From Schistosoma mansoni (Eukaryota > Platyhelminthes > Trematoda > Strigeidida > Schistosomatidae): a stretch of 64,000 bases of DNA. The notes beneath the pieces are model-generated. The model saw only the letters and a program-made list of their open reading frames with translations. It did not search any database and was not told the DNA's origin. Position numbers and translations under genes: made by a program. Shown here in pieces: positions 53,401 to 63,562 of the stretch (positions within the stretch are counted from its first letter, which is position 1; each line of letters opens with the position of its first letter). Location: positions 56,727,943-56,791,942 of the forward strand of contig NC_031502.1 of assembly GCF_000237925.1 (NCBI RefSeq), written 5' to 3'.

Positions 53401-56400
53401 TAAACGTGAAACTAAAAAAGAAATGCGTAAAGATGATTTCATCACTGGTTTGAAACTGTCTTTATGCACATTAACAAAACGTATTCCATCCTCAACAGAA
53501 GATGATATTGAAACTATTGAATTACTTAGTCTTAATGTAATCTATCGTTTCTTTCAGGTAAGTTGAGTAGGTAGACGTTGTTTATGGAAATCTTTTTTTA
53601 AAGTTAATTTTTTTTATAAGCAGAGATGGATAGTGGCTAGCAGTGGAATCCAGTTTGACGCGCGTTTCGTCCTATTTGGGACTCGTCAGCTGGATGTACC
53701 TGCATCTCAGAGTTGGTGTTCACTCTGGAACTCGAACCCAGTACCCTCGCTTCAAACGCCATCGCGTTATCCACTCAGCCACTGAGTCCTGATAGCCACT
53801 GACCAGTTGCAGTCCTAACACATCGATGGGAAGATTCAAACAAATAATACTAAATTAATTTAATTTTAGTTTGCCTAATAAAGAAAGTATTAATCGTAAT
53901 TGTTACCAAGCATGCAGTAGATAAGAAATTTTTTGATCAGACAATTGACTATTTTTCGTTTACACACGGTAACGTAGTGCTGTGACAGCCTAGTGTAAAC
54001 ATCATTTTCGATTGCTGGCTTTTGCACACATTAGTTGTGGTGATTAGATCAGTTGCCCCCAAATGCCTATTATTATTAATGCTTATCGAATACAGCACAT
54101 CTATTAAATGGTATGACAAGCAGTGTATTTAATTTAAATGGTTACATTTTAACTATTTAGCTAAAAAGTATTGCCATTCCTACGAGAATCCAAGGTTCTA
54201 GTTTCAAATTGTTGCTATGGTGGTGAGTGCATATACTGGGTCACTTTTTTGCCCAGTAAATGTACATTCTCTCGCTCATTCTGACCATCAGCTCACTGCC
54301 TGGATAATTGTTGATAAACTGAATTAGAAAAACTCATCTATACACGTAATTCTAGCGAAATGTGAAACACCGAACCATTCGAAGAATATGGCTTTTTAAG
54401 GAAATCCAGGGGTTATTATGAGATGTGGAGACAAGGAAATTGGCAAGTATTTCGGCACAAATGAACAGTGTTTGGGGATTAATAAGGACTGATGTACCTT
54501 GGATTTTGTAAAATGTTTGAACTCAGTAATATAAATTTCCAATCAAAATACTTATAATTTGCATACATGAATTTCAACTCAATTATTATGTTATATCTTT
54601 ACAAAGTATGTATATAATCTTTTTTCTTCTCTATCTCACCCTCCATGATAAATTACTGTTAAGTCGGTTTACAGTAAACTGTATCAGAGCCTCCAGAGGC
54701 TCATAAAGAGCCCCAACCAATCAGCGATTAATTAGAAGCTATGCTACTAAAATAACGAGATCCTGATTGGCTGTTTAACACACTGCTACTATGGAAACTC
54801 AAGGTCTCTTAATTACTATAAAACCCCGGTATTTTCTGTACATAAATGAGTCCTGTAGTAAAGCGCTTCCCATACACTTTGTGCCTTTTCTCTGGTCTTC
54901 AAGTCGGTGTATAGTTCTAGCTCGGGGATACGGAACTAGCTTAGGGAAGCAAATATAGCGTTCACAGTCAGTCAGACGTAACAATTGGCTACAGCCTAGG
55001 TCAAATACATAACAATTACCATCATGGAATGTTTCCATACACTTTTGTGGAAAAAGAATTACACTAATTGAAAGAAAGCTTCTTTACATACTCAATGTTC
55101 TTTCCCATTTCTGGACTTTTTCTAGTTGTAGAATATTTTTTACTAAGTTGCTCGTGAATTTAAATTGAGATTGATAGCCTAGGTCAACACTATTCTGAAT
55201 TGTTTACCATACATTTTCGTAGCAAATAAGCATCATTGTCAGTGACTGCAATCTGTCACTGTATATTTTTAGGAAATATTTTTTGAAAACTGATGCCACA
55301 GTATAACTAGTTTTCGGCAATTCCGTTGCTAATATCAGTTTGAAATGAAAATTATTCTTTAGAACTCTCATGATCTGAGGTTTGATTGGTTCAGTCATTG
55401 TTATTTTCCTGGCGCTCAGTCAATTAGCTATTTATTGGGAGAAAACTAAGGCCGTTCATGCTTTATTTGAAAACTGAATAACAACATTTATAACTCATGC
55501 AAATTTATTATTTGCTAGACTGAACGGGATATTATGGGTGGCAACCTCAGCTAAATAAATAATCCACTTTTTCCTATGGTCTTGAGACAACATGTGATCT
55601 GTTTGACTTTGACCAACATATCAAGAATATACTAAGCTTCTGTAAAATCCTGTAACTTCATGGTGAATATGTGTTCACGAATGACTAACGTCCAATTTAG
55701 TGTTATTTAACTGTAGAAATCTTGAAGGGTTGAGTTGCTTACACACCCAACGGTCTCAGACTATCACTTTTATTTAAAATTCGTTGTTCATTTGTTAAAA
55801 TTTGCAAGACTGTCACTCATGAAAGGACAAAAAGAAATACTTCCGCTTATCAGAAGTTCTCATTGAATATATTGTATAGTAGTATATGCATCCCAGACGG
55901 TTTAGTCCAGAAAATGCCTGAAAAATTCCGTAGTATGTATGACTTGTTCTAATCGTTGAACAACCAAACTTTTGGAAGCTTTGTATACTTACTGATTAAT
56001 GTTAATTATTTGATCCATGTTTAAAGCAAAAAGGAAATTGTTCTACTTTTACAGCTGTCTTCTTTCAATGGGAAAATGAACACATTGAACGAATTAATTC
56101 GTCTATTACCTAATACTAATTCATTACGAGTTGGTCAGTGGATTACAGATATTAAGGTAAATTATTATTGAAGCAGTTATTATATTGGAGAAATGAATTG
56201 TATGATCATATTTCAGTTACTATATCTACTACTCTAGTATTTACCCAGACAGTTTTATCTAGCTGTGTTAATAGGGTATGCTAATTTGAACTGATGTTCA
56301 GATTTGCCAAGTCCTACGTTATGTGTGACTGATTGATTGAGTTCAGTTATCACATTTTATTAGTTTATGTAAGCATTTTGGCAAGATTATAGTATAGAGA

Positions 56401-59400
56401 CTAGGTTAAGCAATTCTTAAGATAACCAACTAGTTTTAAAACGGGATCAGTTCAACCAATTCAACGTACATATAAACTTTCATCCTCCAAGGAAATATCT
56501 TATGTTACAAGTGCAAACCACCTTGTGAATCGAACGGAAATGTGTTTTATATGTGCCATATGGCGCAACCTAGATGAATGTGCTAAATCCTTCAGCTTCA
56601 CCTTACAACAAAGAATAGACTTTATGAGTGGAAACGTTTATGTTTTCACTATCTGAAAGGTAGATATGTTAATGATAACTGTAAGTTGTACGGATGTAAA
56701 ACTCATCCTTTGTTGAAGATTGATAATAGCGATATCAGTGAAAGTAAAGTCAATTATTGAGTATCATCAATCAACTGCAATACATCTGAAAGTTTAGTCT
56801 CATTTAATTATTGCTAATCTAGTTGATTATCCTTATACAGACTAACGTAATTTAACTTTTGATATAATATTCTTAAAAATGTCCCTAACATTGTTATCAT
56901 CTTTCATTGTGATGTCAAGGGTTGCTTATTCAAATATATCTAATAGGCAAATCAATCTCTTTAAATGTGATCAATATATCACCACTACATAAAATTAATT
57001 TTAAACAAGATTTTATAGTGAACGGTTCATTAGTCGATGAAGCGTTCACCTTTTAAACATTTAAGGTAGATCTTCGAACCCAGCTCTGATTATTACGATA
57101 TTCACAGTTGCGTATTAACACCAACTTTCACACTCATACACACACACACACGTAGAAACAAACACTGGAGCTTAAATTTGAGTAGGCATACAAATCTGTA
57201 AATAGTGAATGATATTTATTTTTATTTATTTAAACACGTACATATTGGTACAAAGGGGCACCAGATACATATGCTCCACACAAAACAATGAGGATGGGAA
57301 GAGAAAGGAGGAAGATGCGTATATGTAAAAGAAAAAAATATAGGATGATAAAAAAGAAAAGTAATGATGGGGGGAACTAAAATGTAAAGCCAGAAGATTC
57401 AGTTAAGAAAGTTATAACCACTCTTTATGAAGAAAGTAAAAGAAGGTTACAGCAGGATCGCCACTGACTTCTATTCTGAGCCATATCTGATAACATCTCT
57501 AGCCACTGTGTTGCACCATCTCTCGAACCCCAACCAGGGAGTCGTGAAGGACCAACAGAAGCTAGCCCTTTACAGCTTTCTTTCATACCACGACACCATG
57601 TCATACACTGACCACCTCTCCACTTTTTCCAACCACTCCCAGAGTCGGCAAATAATGCACGACGTGGAGCATTAACTAGTAATAATAATGTTGTTTGACA
57701 TTATTGGATATTCGGTGTTATTCCCCAATATCTGATGTTGTTTTATCCTCTCCCTCTCTCCCCCTCTTTCTTTCTTCATTTTTTCATTCATTACAGTTAT
57801 TAAAATTATTACTTCGTGAAAATTTACATCAATTACAATATGTAGAAAAAGTTGAAGAGATAATACGTTTTATGATAAGAAAATTATTATTAACATTAGA
57901 TGATTTAGATATTATATGGGAATCACAAATTGGTAAACATGAAACTATTATTAAAAATATATTCAATATGTTAACACATTTAGCATTGGAATTTTCAATG
58001 AATCAATTAAATCATTTATTTCATTGTTTCAAGGTAATTGTTTTTATTGTTTTAAATGAAAATTTATGAAATTTTTTTTTTGATTTTTTAAAAAGTAGTT
58101 GTTAGGGAACGGGCACTAGGTAAGGATGGTAAATCGATTGATGAAGTAGTGAAACTTCATCAGTTGAGATGGTTGGGACACGTGTTACCTATGCCCAACC
58201 ACCGACTGTCCCGACGTGCAATGTTTTATGGTGTAAGAGTAGGTTGGAAGAAAGTTAGGGGCGGTCAGACCAAAATGTGGCACAAATCCATGAAGTCACT
58301 GACAAGTGGACTGAGTCATGTTGGTATGTGTAGACTACCTAGTTGGGATTCGCGAGATGATAACAATCGATGGTTAGAGACCTTGAATGACATGGCTCAA
58401 AATCGTTTGCAATGGTGAAGGTGCATCCACTCTTTGTGTTCTGCCAAATTCTAATCTTCTGAGTTCTTCATGTCTCTATCTTTTTTCTCTTTCCAAATTT
58501 ATTTCACTGTATTATACTCCTTCAATAACATCTTCAAACCCTAGTCTTTCCGACTACTGCTTATACTCATACTACTTCTACGACTATGGGATTTGAATCG
58601 ACAACTGCATCTCTGTGTTAATGTGGTATGGCAACTCGAACTGATGTACGTACGTACGAAGTTCTACTGACTGACTGGCTTATTACTGTTTAATTTCTCA
58701 AATTTACATAAATGTTGAGATTATCTTTCGATTATCTTGATGTAAGTTCATACAAACAGTTGTTTAGTATTTGTAGGTCTGAGGATGAATTCTTACTGTC
58801 GACTGTACTATTGAAATGTGATGGCAGTAAGGTGTTTTAGGCGAATAACCAATATCTGTATTATTACTGTCTTCCTATCTCAGAAGAGGTGATTAGAAAG
58901 GTCTGATCTAAAAGTAGCGATTATCTCATCTTACTCTACAGATTTCTGGAGTTAGGAGTAAGGATTCCTCTGTCATACGTACAGCTTGACAAAACCATCA
59001 CTATTAATCTACTTTTTTTCTAGGTTTCTTTAGTAGGTTTATCTCCCCTCCACTTGGGTAAGTGACAGTGTCCAGTCCATTTTCTTCTAAGAGCTCTTGA
59101 ATCAAGATCAAGAATAGGGGTCACTAAGAAACCAATAACGCTTCTATTCCTTTCATTTTGCCAAATAACAACTAAATATTTAAACTATATTTGTAACAAA
59201 GTCATTCAAGTCAATTAGCCATACCAAACTATACCATTTTCAATATTTTGCTGTAAATTGATACCTAACTCAAATATTCTTTTGGCTTTTCATATATATA
59301 CATTATAGCAAAGTTGGAAAAAAGCAACAAAACGTCAACGTGAACGTTTAATTGATTTGATCACAATGTTAGCTGAACAAGATACAGATGGTATGATGAT

Positions 59401-60293
59401 GCAAAAAACATTAGATCTTCTATGGGATTGGGCTATCAGTTTGAAATTTTCCACTGATTTAATGAATGCTTCACTTAAATCACATGCAAAAATTCTTAGT
59501 TGTAATAATAAGGTGAGTGTTATGTCCTGCTTTTCCCCCCTTTTTTTTAACTAGATTTAAAAAACAAACAATGTTAAGTTCATAGTGTATCTGACAAAAC
59601 TATCAGCGCTATTCTTTTGTTTTTTTCTACACTAACTTCAAATGGGCGACGCTGTGGGGGGTTAGTATCACGTTAAACTTTTAGAGCCTTGAAATAAAGA
59701 TTCCAAGTAATGCGAGCACAGTAGAGTGGCGGATCTGTTCTATCTCCCCCGATGGCTCAAGTTAGCTAATGAGGTTCTCGAATGTTTGTCCATGAACATC
59801 GATACAAGCGAAGATATATCATGGCGTTTGACCACTAATCGATGTTCATTCAGGCGAAGATGAGTAAGGGACCTACTTTATCCTTTGTAGTGTTTTTTGC
59901 AATTAGAACAGTTTATATATTTATATTTGTCTACAAGATAATAAACAATAACCAATCAAGATCAAGGTCGACAGAACGGTATATCAGTCATATGTGGATG
60001 AATGGTGTTGTTCAGAAAGATAATGAAAGCTTAATGATTAGATCATCCAGTTCAGAAAATGCGATTCCACCAAAAGATGTTCTTTCTTTTTTTACATTTT
60101 ACTTGATAAAAATTATTATACTTTTTTCTCATTATGTTTATCTATTTCATTTCGGCAGCCATTCATATGTCAACTTCGGAGTGTTTGGCTTGGGAAGCTT
60201 GCAAGTTTTTTAAAAATTGAACCAAACACTGATGAAGGTTGTTTATTACCTGCTGCAAAACAGTTCATTGAAATTGCCAACCTTTACAATACG
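50200..60293 (+). CDS. USP9X: USP9X/FAF-type ubiquitin hydrolase, N-terminal part (nine exons; gene runs off the window)
   Basis: Exons 50200-50461, 50516-50628, 50687-50799, 51634-52162, 53357-53557, 56055-56156, 57797-58033, 59309-59512 and 60159-60293 join in phase to 632 codons with GT-AG junctions. The product is the N-terminal helical-repeat quarter of a very large deubiquitinase that removes ubiquitin from substrates in the cytoplasm. Matches to the human protein include RPHWQVPVLPDSQLE, DAVTRWDSHI, LVDFINLFGRLNGF, LSSFNGKMNTLNE, YVEKVEEIIRFMIRK, IGKHETIIKNI and QLNHLFHCFK. The catalytic Cys/His domain lies in later exons outside the window. The start is chosen because the alignment begins naturally here; 5' UTR exons are possible. 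Confidence 0.93.
50516..50628 (+). CDS. USP9X: USP9X exon 2
   Basis: 113 bases, phase 1 in, 0 out: EDVHSQDCLRFYSDGLISS and KIFRDDAVTRWDSHIL. Acceptor TTTTTCAG, donor GTATGT. The following intron is 58 bases. Confidence 0.9.
50687..50799 (+). CDS. USP9X: USP9X exon 3
   Basis: 113 bases, phase 0 in, 2 out: HFIYANSLLGIELCSIKAK and LELESILFDPNS. Acceptor CAATAAAG, donor GTAAGT. Too short to stand out alone, but the phase and alignment fit. Confidence 0.82.
51634..52162 (+). CDS. USP9X: USP9X exon 4
   Basis: 529 bases, phase 2 in, 0 out. Contains FHTRSIISTSVTHEIRYG, a polar insert (about residues 205-245: CQQQPEKRDGDTNP) and LVDFINLFGRLNGFDRLKAR. A glutamine run LQQQLQQQ follows, then YFKPIV at the join. 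Acceptor GCATTTAG, donor GTAAGT. Confidence 0.9.
52450..52680 (+). mobile_element. Second RTE-like LINE, 3' UTR fragment
   Basis: Matches 58,465-58,680 (AACATCTTCAAACG, ATCGACAACTGCATCTCTG, GATGTACGTACGTACGAAG, TGACTGACTG). Only the 3' UTR and tail are present, in USP9X intron 4. Confidence 0.75.
52840..53265 (+). repeat. Composite repeat copy, 5'-truncated (family of 49.43 kb)
   Basis: Shares CCGGCACTTTAACCGGGTTG, GGACACGGAAAG, CTACCATGGGACTGCATCTC and the end AATATTTATGTGTTTAAATAA with 49,600-50,020. Lies in USP9X intron 4 and ends about 90 bases before exon 5. Confidence 0.75.
53357..53557 (+). CDS. USP9X: USP9X exon 5
   Basis: 67 codons, phase 0: VNYLSHLNDDQIKRETKKE, LTKRIPSSTEDD, NVIYRFFQ. 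Acceptor TTTTCAACAG, donor GTAAGT. Confidence 0.9.
53620..53872 (-). repeat. Type-A hammerhead SINE/satellite, with plus-strand leader attached
   Basis: Minus-strand hammerhead and tRNA-like head (B box GGTTCGAGTTCC, A-box-like TGGCTGAGTGG) up to about 53,796. From 53,800 the leader runs on the plus strand (ACTGACCAGTTGCAGTCC). Another inverted joint. In USP9X intron 5, about 60 bases after exon 5. Confidence 0.85.
53647..53697 (-). ncRNA. Hammerhead ribozyme motif, type A, with AAA insertion
   Basis: Minus strand: ATCCAG, CTGACGAG, stem II GTCC/AGGAC, GAAACGCGCGTC, AAA, CTGGAT. All core bases are present; three extra A residues separate the cleavage triplet from stem I. Antisense to USP9X. 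Confidence 0.7.
53935..54065 (+). repeat. Composite repeat, 5' fragment
   Basis: Matches the first ~130 bases of the 49,434 unit (AGACAATTGACTATTTTTCG, GTGATTAGATCAGTTGCCCC). 3' part missing. Confidence 0.7.
54070..54675. other. USP9X intron 5 sequence, unassigned
   Basis: No gene or repeat recognised. Confidence 0.35.
54680..54983 (+). repeat. Probable LTR fossil
   Basis: Starts TGTATCAGAG and ends GACGTAACA, with a TATA-like CTATAAAACCCC about two-thirds in. Followed by ATTGGCTACAGCC, which could be a primer-binding site. One copy only in the window, no coding part seen. Family not determined; old or solo. Confidence 0.45.
54985..56050. other. USP9X intron 5, right part
   Basis: No coding or repeat feature recognised. 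Confidence 0.4.
56055..56156 (+). CDS. USP9X: USP9X exon 6
   Basis: 34 codons, phase 0: LSSFNGKMNTLNELIRLLP then VGQWITDIK. SSFNGKMN is a hallmark of the family. Acceptor TTTTACAG, donor GTAAAT. Too short for a long open frame. Confidence 0.9.
56250..56340 (+). mobile_element. Second RTE-like LINE, terminal 3' scrap
   Basis: TTGAACTGATGTTCAG, AAGTCCTACGTTATGTGTGA and TGATTGATTG match the LINE 3' end at 52,630 and 58,640 with many changes. Confidence 0.5.
56345..57210. other. USP9X intron 6, unassigned
   Basis: No gene. A short AC microsatellite lies at about 57,138-57,150. Confidence 0.4.
57213..57690 (-). mobile_element. RTE-like LINE 3' end, minus strand
   Basis: The minus strand encodes APRRALFADSGSGWKKWRGG, then WLEMLSDMAQNRSQWRS, the C-terminus of the same protein type as at 23.0 kb. 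A 3' UTR follows, ending in TTTATTTATT on the plus strand. Lies in USP9X intron 6, about 105 bases before exon 7. Homologous to 62,808-63,275. Confidence 0.75.
57797..58033 (+). CDS. USP9X: USP9X exon 7
   Basis: 79 codons, phase 0: LLLRENLHQLQYVEKVEEI, LTLDDLDIIWESQIGKHE, NQLNHLFHCFK. Acceptor CATTACAG, donor GTAATT. Confidence 0.93.
58100..58690 (+). mobile_element. Second RTE-like LINE, 3' part in USP9X intron 7
   Basis: Frame 58,149-58,418 encodes [31 protein letters not shown] and WLETLNDMAQNRLQW, then the 3' UTR and TGACTGACTGG tail. 5'-truncated. Begins about 70 bases after the exon 7 donor. Confidence 0.85.
58695..59305. other. USP9X intron 7 remainder
   Basis: Nothing recognised. 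Confidence 0.4.
59309..59512 (+). CDS. USP9X: USP9X exon 8
   Basis: 68 codons, phase 0: QSWKKATKRQRERLIDLI, MLAEQDTDGMMMQKTLDLLW, SLKSHAKILSCNNK. Acceptor CATTATAG, donor GTGAGT. Confidence 0.92.
59515..60155. other. USP9X intron 8
   Basis: Non-coding intron. An open frame of 123 codons overlaps its end but has no known motif and conflicts with exon 9. A sequence around 59,745-59,870 holds an imperfect repeat (ATCGATACAAGCGAAGAT and ATCGATGTTCATTCAGGCGAAGAT). Confidence 0.5.
60159..60293 (+). CDS. USP9X: USP9X exon 9 (last in window)
   Basis: 45 codons, phase 0: VWLGKLASFLKIEPNTDEG and LPAAKQFIEIANLYNT. Acceptor TTCGGCAG, donor GTAATT. Similarity to the human protein is weaker here but order and phase fit. 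No further exon is recognised up to 64,000. Confidence 0.82.
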
Positions 60294-60299
60294 GTAATT

Positions 60300-60930
60300 T
60301 TACTCCTCTAATCAGCGATTTAACTCTTCTATTTTGGTTTGATTATATACTTTACTGCCTCGTTCCAATAATTTTTCTTTTATGAAAAGCGACTAATTGT
60401 TCAACATTTGTTTTTAACATACATCCTGGTTACATTAAAACTGCTAGTTGTCAATCTGTTCAACTGATCAAACGCTGAATATGACAAAACCAAGAAACAC
60501 TGTTGTTCTTATTTGCCAATTATGGATAAATGGATTTCTATTCCTGCTCCACCTATCCTGTATTTTGCGCTCAACTTAACTGTAATTAGTTACCCTTAGA
60601 GCTACTGGTGTAAAAAACAACATCAGACATGAGGAACGTATATTTATTGAGAAAAGTTACATAGTATTTACATAATACATATACATGGCTTTCAATCATC
60701 TGTTTGCATCTTTCGGTGTGTTCTTCAGACTGAACTGTTTTTTTTGTCTAGTCTACAAATGTTCTGCCAACGCCGTGCCACTTTCCGCTACTCTCTACTT
60801 ACATCCTTCTTCACTATACTGGTACTATATACCAGATATCTGGAATGATCAGATCTATAGATATAAACTGTTTAGAAGCGACTTTGTATGATTACACATA
60901 TAACATAGTTACTTAATAGTTATACAGTAA

Positions 60931-60970
<40 letters not shown>

Positions 60971-61035
60971 AAAACCCATAAATAGATCCTATCACTTACC
61001 ATTCACTTATTCTTCGTCTGGATATGACACTTACA
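60300..61035. other. USP9X intron after exon 9
   Basis: No exon recognised. A (TA)n microsatellite of about 33 bases lies at 60,934-60,967. Confidence 0.5.
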
Positions 61036-61037
61036 CG

Positions 61038-61170
61038 TGCTACCCCTCGTAGAGAAGCATAGGCCACCCACTAGTATTCTCCATCGAACTCTGTCATAGT
61101 CTACCCTTTCCGTATCTGCTTCTAATTCTCTACGCAGTGTATTTTTGGCCTTAATATTTTCCTGTTCCCT
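61038..61170 (-). mobile_element. RTE-type LINE, decayed 3' fragment
   Basis: CTACCCCTCGTAGAGAAGCA, TAGGCCACCCACTAGTATTC and TCTACGCAGTGTATTTTTGG match the RTE 3' end at 63,590 with many substitutions. Confidence 0.7.
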
Positions 61171-61726
61171 TCAGGATCCTGAGTGTGTGGCGCATATATG
61201 TCTGGTGTGTGTTATCATATGCATGATAAATGTTCTGATTAGGAACCGATTGACAACCAAATCAAAACTGATAACTGGGATTGTTAAAGATGACTTCGTG
61301 TTATGACGACATCATAAAACAAATTACCTAACGTAGTAAAATACAATAATATAGATATCTTATGTTTTAATTTTGAATACATACTTATACATCCTATGGT
61401 CAGTCTCATACTCATATTTATATAGGAGTAGATATATGTGCTGATGCTTTTTGGAAGGCCTCAAACTTTGCATAGTCATTTATACATTTTAATTTTCTTA
61501 TGAATCGAAAGTGCTATTCCTGCCCCGTGTATGTATGCTATGCTGTGAAAATTTGTAATTCATAATTCATACCATTCTTTTCTACATCATCATCAAACAG
61601 TTACATTTTTTATACACTGAATTGTAATTAATGTCATGTATGTTGATCAAATTCTATTGATCTAGTTGCAATATAGCCATCAATTTGAGGAACTCGACAT
61701 CTTGTACACCTTATTTTGTTATTAGG

Positions 61727-61870
61727 TGGTTGAAAGTAGTCGACAAGATACCTTGAACCTAGGTTTCGTGTTAGTCGGCCCTCGTCAGCTAGGTGTAGTT
61801 GTAATCTTGGGGGGGGATGATGCTCTTTGGCGGGTTTGAGCCTAGATCACTCGGTTTCATGGTCTGAAAC
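61727..61870 (-). repeat. Probable type-C tRNA-derived SINE with hammerhead-like motif
   Basis: The minus strand has a B-box-like GGCTCAAACCC, a linker, then a hammerhead outline at about 61,750-61,797 (ACCTAG, CTGACGA, a stem II-like GGGCC...AACAC segment, GAAA, CCTAGGT). It shares GGTTGAAAGTAGTCGACA with the tandem repeat at 9.9-10.4 kb. Confidence 0.55.
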
Positions 61871-62450
61871 TTATTTGAATAAGGTATTCATGCAAAGACT
61901 GATTTCCTGTAGAACTGAGATATCTACATCTTCATATTTCTTCTTTGACTTAATGAACGAGTCATTTCAATCCACATAAGTTGTGTGCTTTAAGTAACTG
62001 TTCATAATCACTATCTATGTTTTCATTTTCGATTTCTCAATATTGTCTTTTTTATATAGATTGTTAGATTGTCAGCTTGTTTCCTATATAAGTTCCTTAC
62101 GAAATTCACTAGTCTTTAACTCAATCCTTCTATCCATATTTTTGTTGTCAAATGATTACAGTCAACTTTTGTCTGTCTATCGATTAAGATTGTTCCGTCT
62201 ATTTATCAAAAAAATGTTCATTTATTCCGCAGTCATTTACATTCACTGTTAATCTGCATAAGTGTCCGTGTGCATGTGTGTGTATCTGTCCATTTATCTA
62301 TATCAGTACTGTCTGTATTGTGTATGTATACGTGTGAAAAAATCTCATATTATCTCTCAACTGTACTTTCGACGACAAGACAGCATTAAAGGTTTTAGTA
62401 CCGCAGTCAAATTATCAAAAGAGAATATTTTAAATTCACTTAGTATTGTT
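61870..62450. other. Spacer within USP9X, unassigned
   Basis: Short A+T-rich frames only; no gene recognised. Confidence 0.4.
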
Positions 62451-62451
62451 T

Positions 62452-62803
62452 GTTTGAATCTTCCCATCGATGTGTTAGGACTGCAACTGATCAGTCTCTA
62501 ATTGGCATATGTGCATACTGTGTGTATTGCCTCGATATAGCCTAAATTCACAAGCATGGTAAGCAAAGATGGATAGTGGCTAGCAGTGGAATCCAGTTTC
62601 GTCCTATTTGGGACTCGTCAGCTGGATGTGCCTGCATCTCAGAGTTGATGTTCACTCTGGGACAAACAATACTAAGTGAATTTAAACTTCACACCATTGC
62701 ACGTTGCAAGTAGCTATCAGGACTCAGTGGCCGAGTGGATAACGCGATGTCGTTTGAAGCAAACGGTACTGGGTTCGAGTCCCAGAATGAACATCAACTC
62801 AGA
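62452..62803. repeat. Type-A hammerhead SINE/satellite, inverted composite
   Basis: 62,452-62,663 is minus strand (leader, tail, a hammerhead at 62,590-62,629 that lost the GACGCGCG arm). 62,664-62,803 is plus strand (leader end and a well-preserved tRNA-like head: A box TGGCCGAGTGG, B box GGTTCGAGTCC). The best-preserved pol III boxes in the window are here. Confidence 0.85.
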
Positions 62804-62807
62804 TTAT

Positions 62808-63275
62808 TTTGTTTATTTGAACTCATAAGCATTGATACAAGAGGGCACCAAATATGTGCGCACAACACAATAAGATTGAGGTTTGGAAGAGATAGAGAAT
62901 GAGTATTTATAATAAAAAGTAGGGCAACAATTAGTAAAAATTAGTATATGAGTGAAATTATAGCGATAATAATAATAGGAGAAACAGTTTAGTTTGGAGA
63001 AATATAACCAAAAGAATTCTTCCAGTTAGAGAAGGTACGTTCACTTTTTATGATGTAAGTAAAAGAAAGTTACAACAGGAACACCACTGGGTTCTATTCT
63101 GAGCCATGTCTGATGATATCTTAAGCCACTATCTCGCACCATCTCTAGAACCCTAACCGGGTAGTCTTAAAGGACCAACAAATCTTAGTCTTGTACAGCT
63201 TGCTTTCATACCATGACACCATACCATACACTAATCACATCCCCGCTTTTTCCAACCAGTTTCAGTATTTGCAAA
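62808..63275 (-). mobile_element. RTE-like LINE 3' end, minus strand
   Basis: Homologous to 57,213-57,690 over the whole length (AAAGTTACAACAGGAACACC, CTATTCTGAGCCATGTCTGA, AGCTTGCTTTCATACCATGA) but more decayed. No open frame left. Confidence 0.7.
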
Positions 63276-63562
63276 TATATACTTCCTCAACAATTTCTGA
63301 GGTATAACACTTCAAACAATCTAAAATCATATATCTGTTTCTTACATGTAACTTTGTATCAACCTAATCATCCCTGTAAATCAATATGGATTCTGTAATT
63401 AATTTTAGAATTTACCCTAAATTATATAAAATATCTGTTGGAAAACAAATTAATATTGAACAGATGTTTTTTAGTCACAATTAGTGATACATCAGTGGTG
63501 TACAGGTGAGTTATTTTCAGACCACACTGAGTTGGTATCAATTCAATGGTTCATCATATCTC

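Noticed and set aside
59842-60213. 123-codon open frame overlapping USP9X exon 9
   Set aside because: It conflicts in frame with exon 9, which fits by phase, splice sites and alignment; hydrophobic chance frame in A+T-rich intron.
60934-60967. TA repeat as a possible regulatory or origin element
   Set aside because: A simple microsatellite, similar to those at 10.14 and 51.34 kb, with no supporting context.
62715-62790. Sequence resembling a tRNA gene (A box TGGCCGAGTGG, B box GGTTCGAGTCC)
   Set aside because: It is the head of a type-A hammerhead repeat: the same head occurs at 11.2, 21.7, 28.9, 29.2 and 53.7 kb with decay, and it is joined to repeat leader sequence. No clean acceptor stem is seen.
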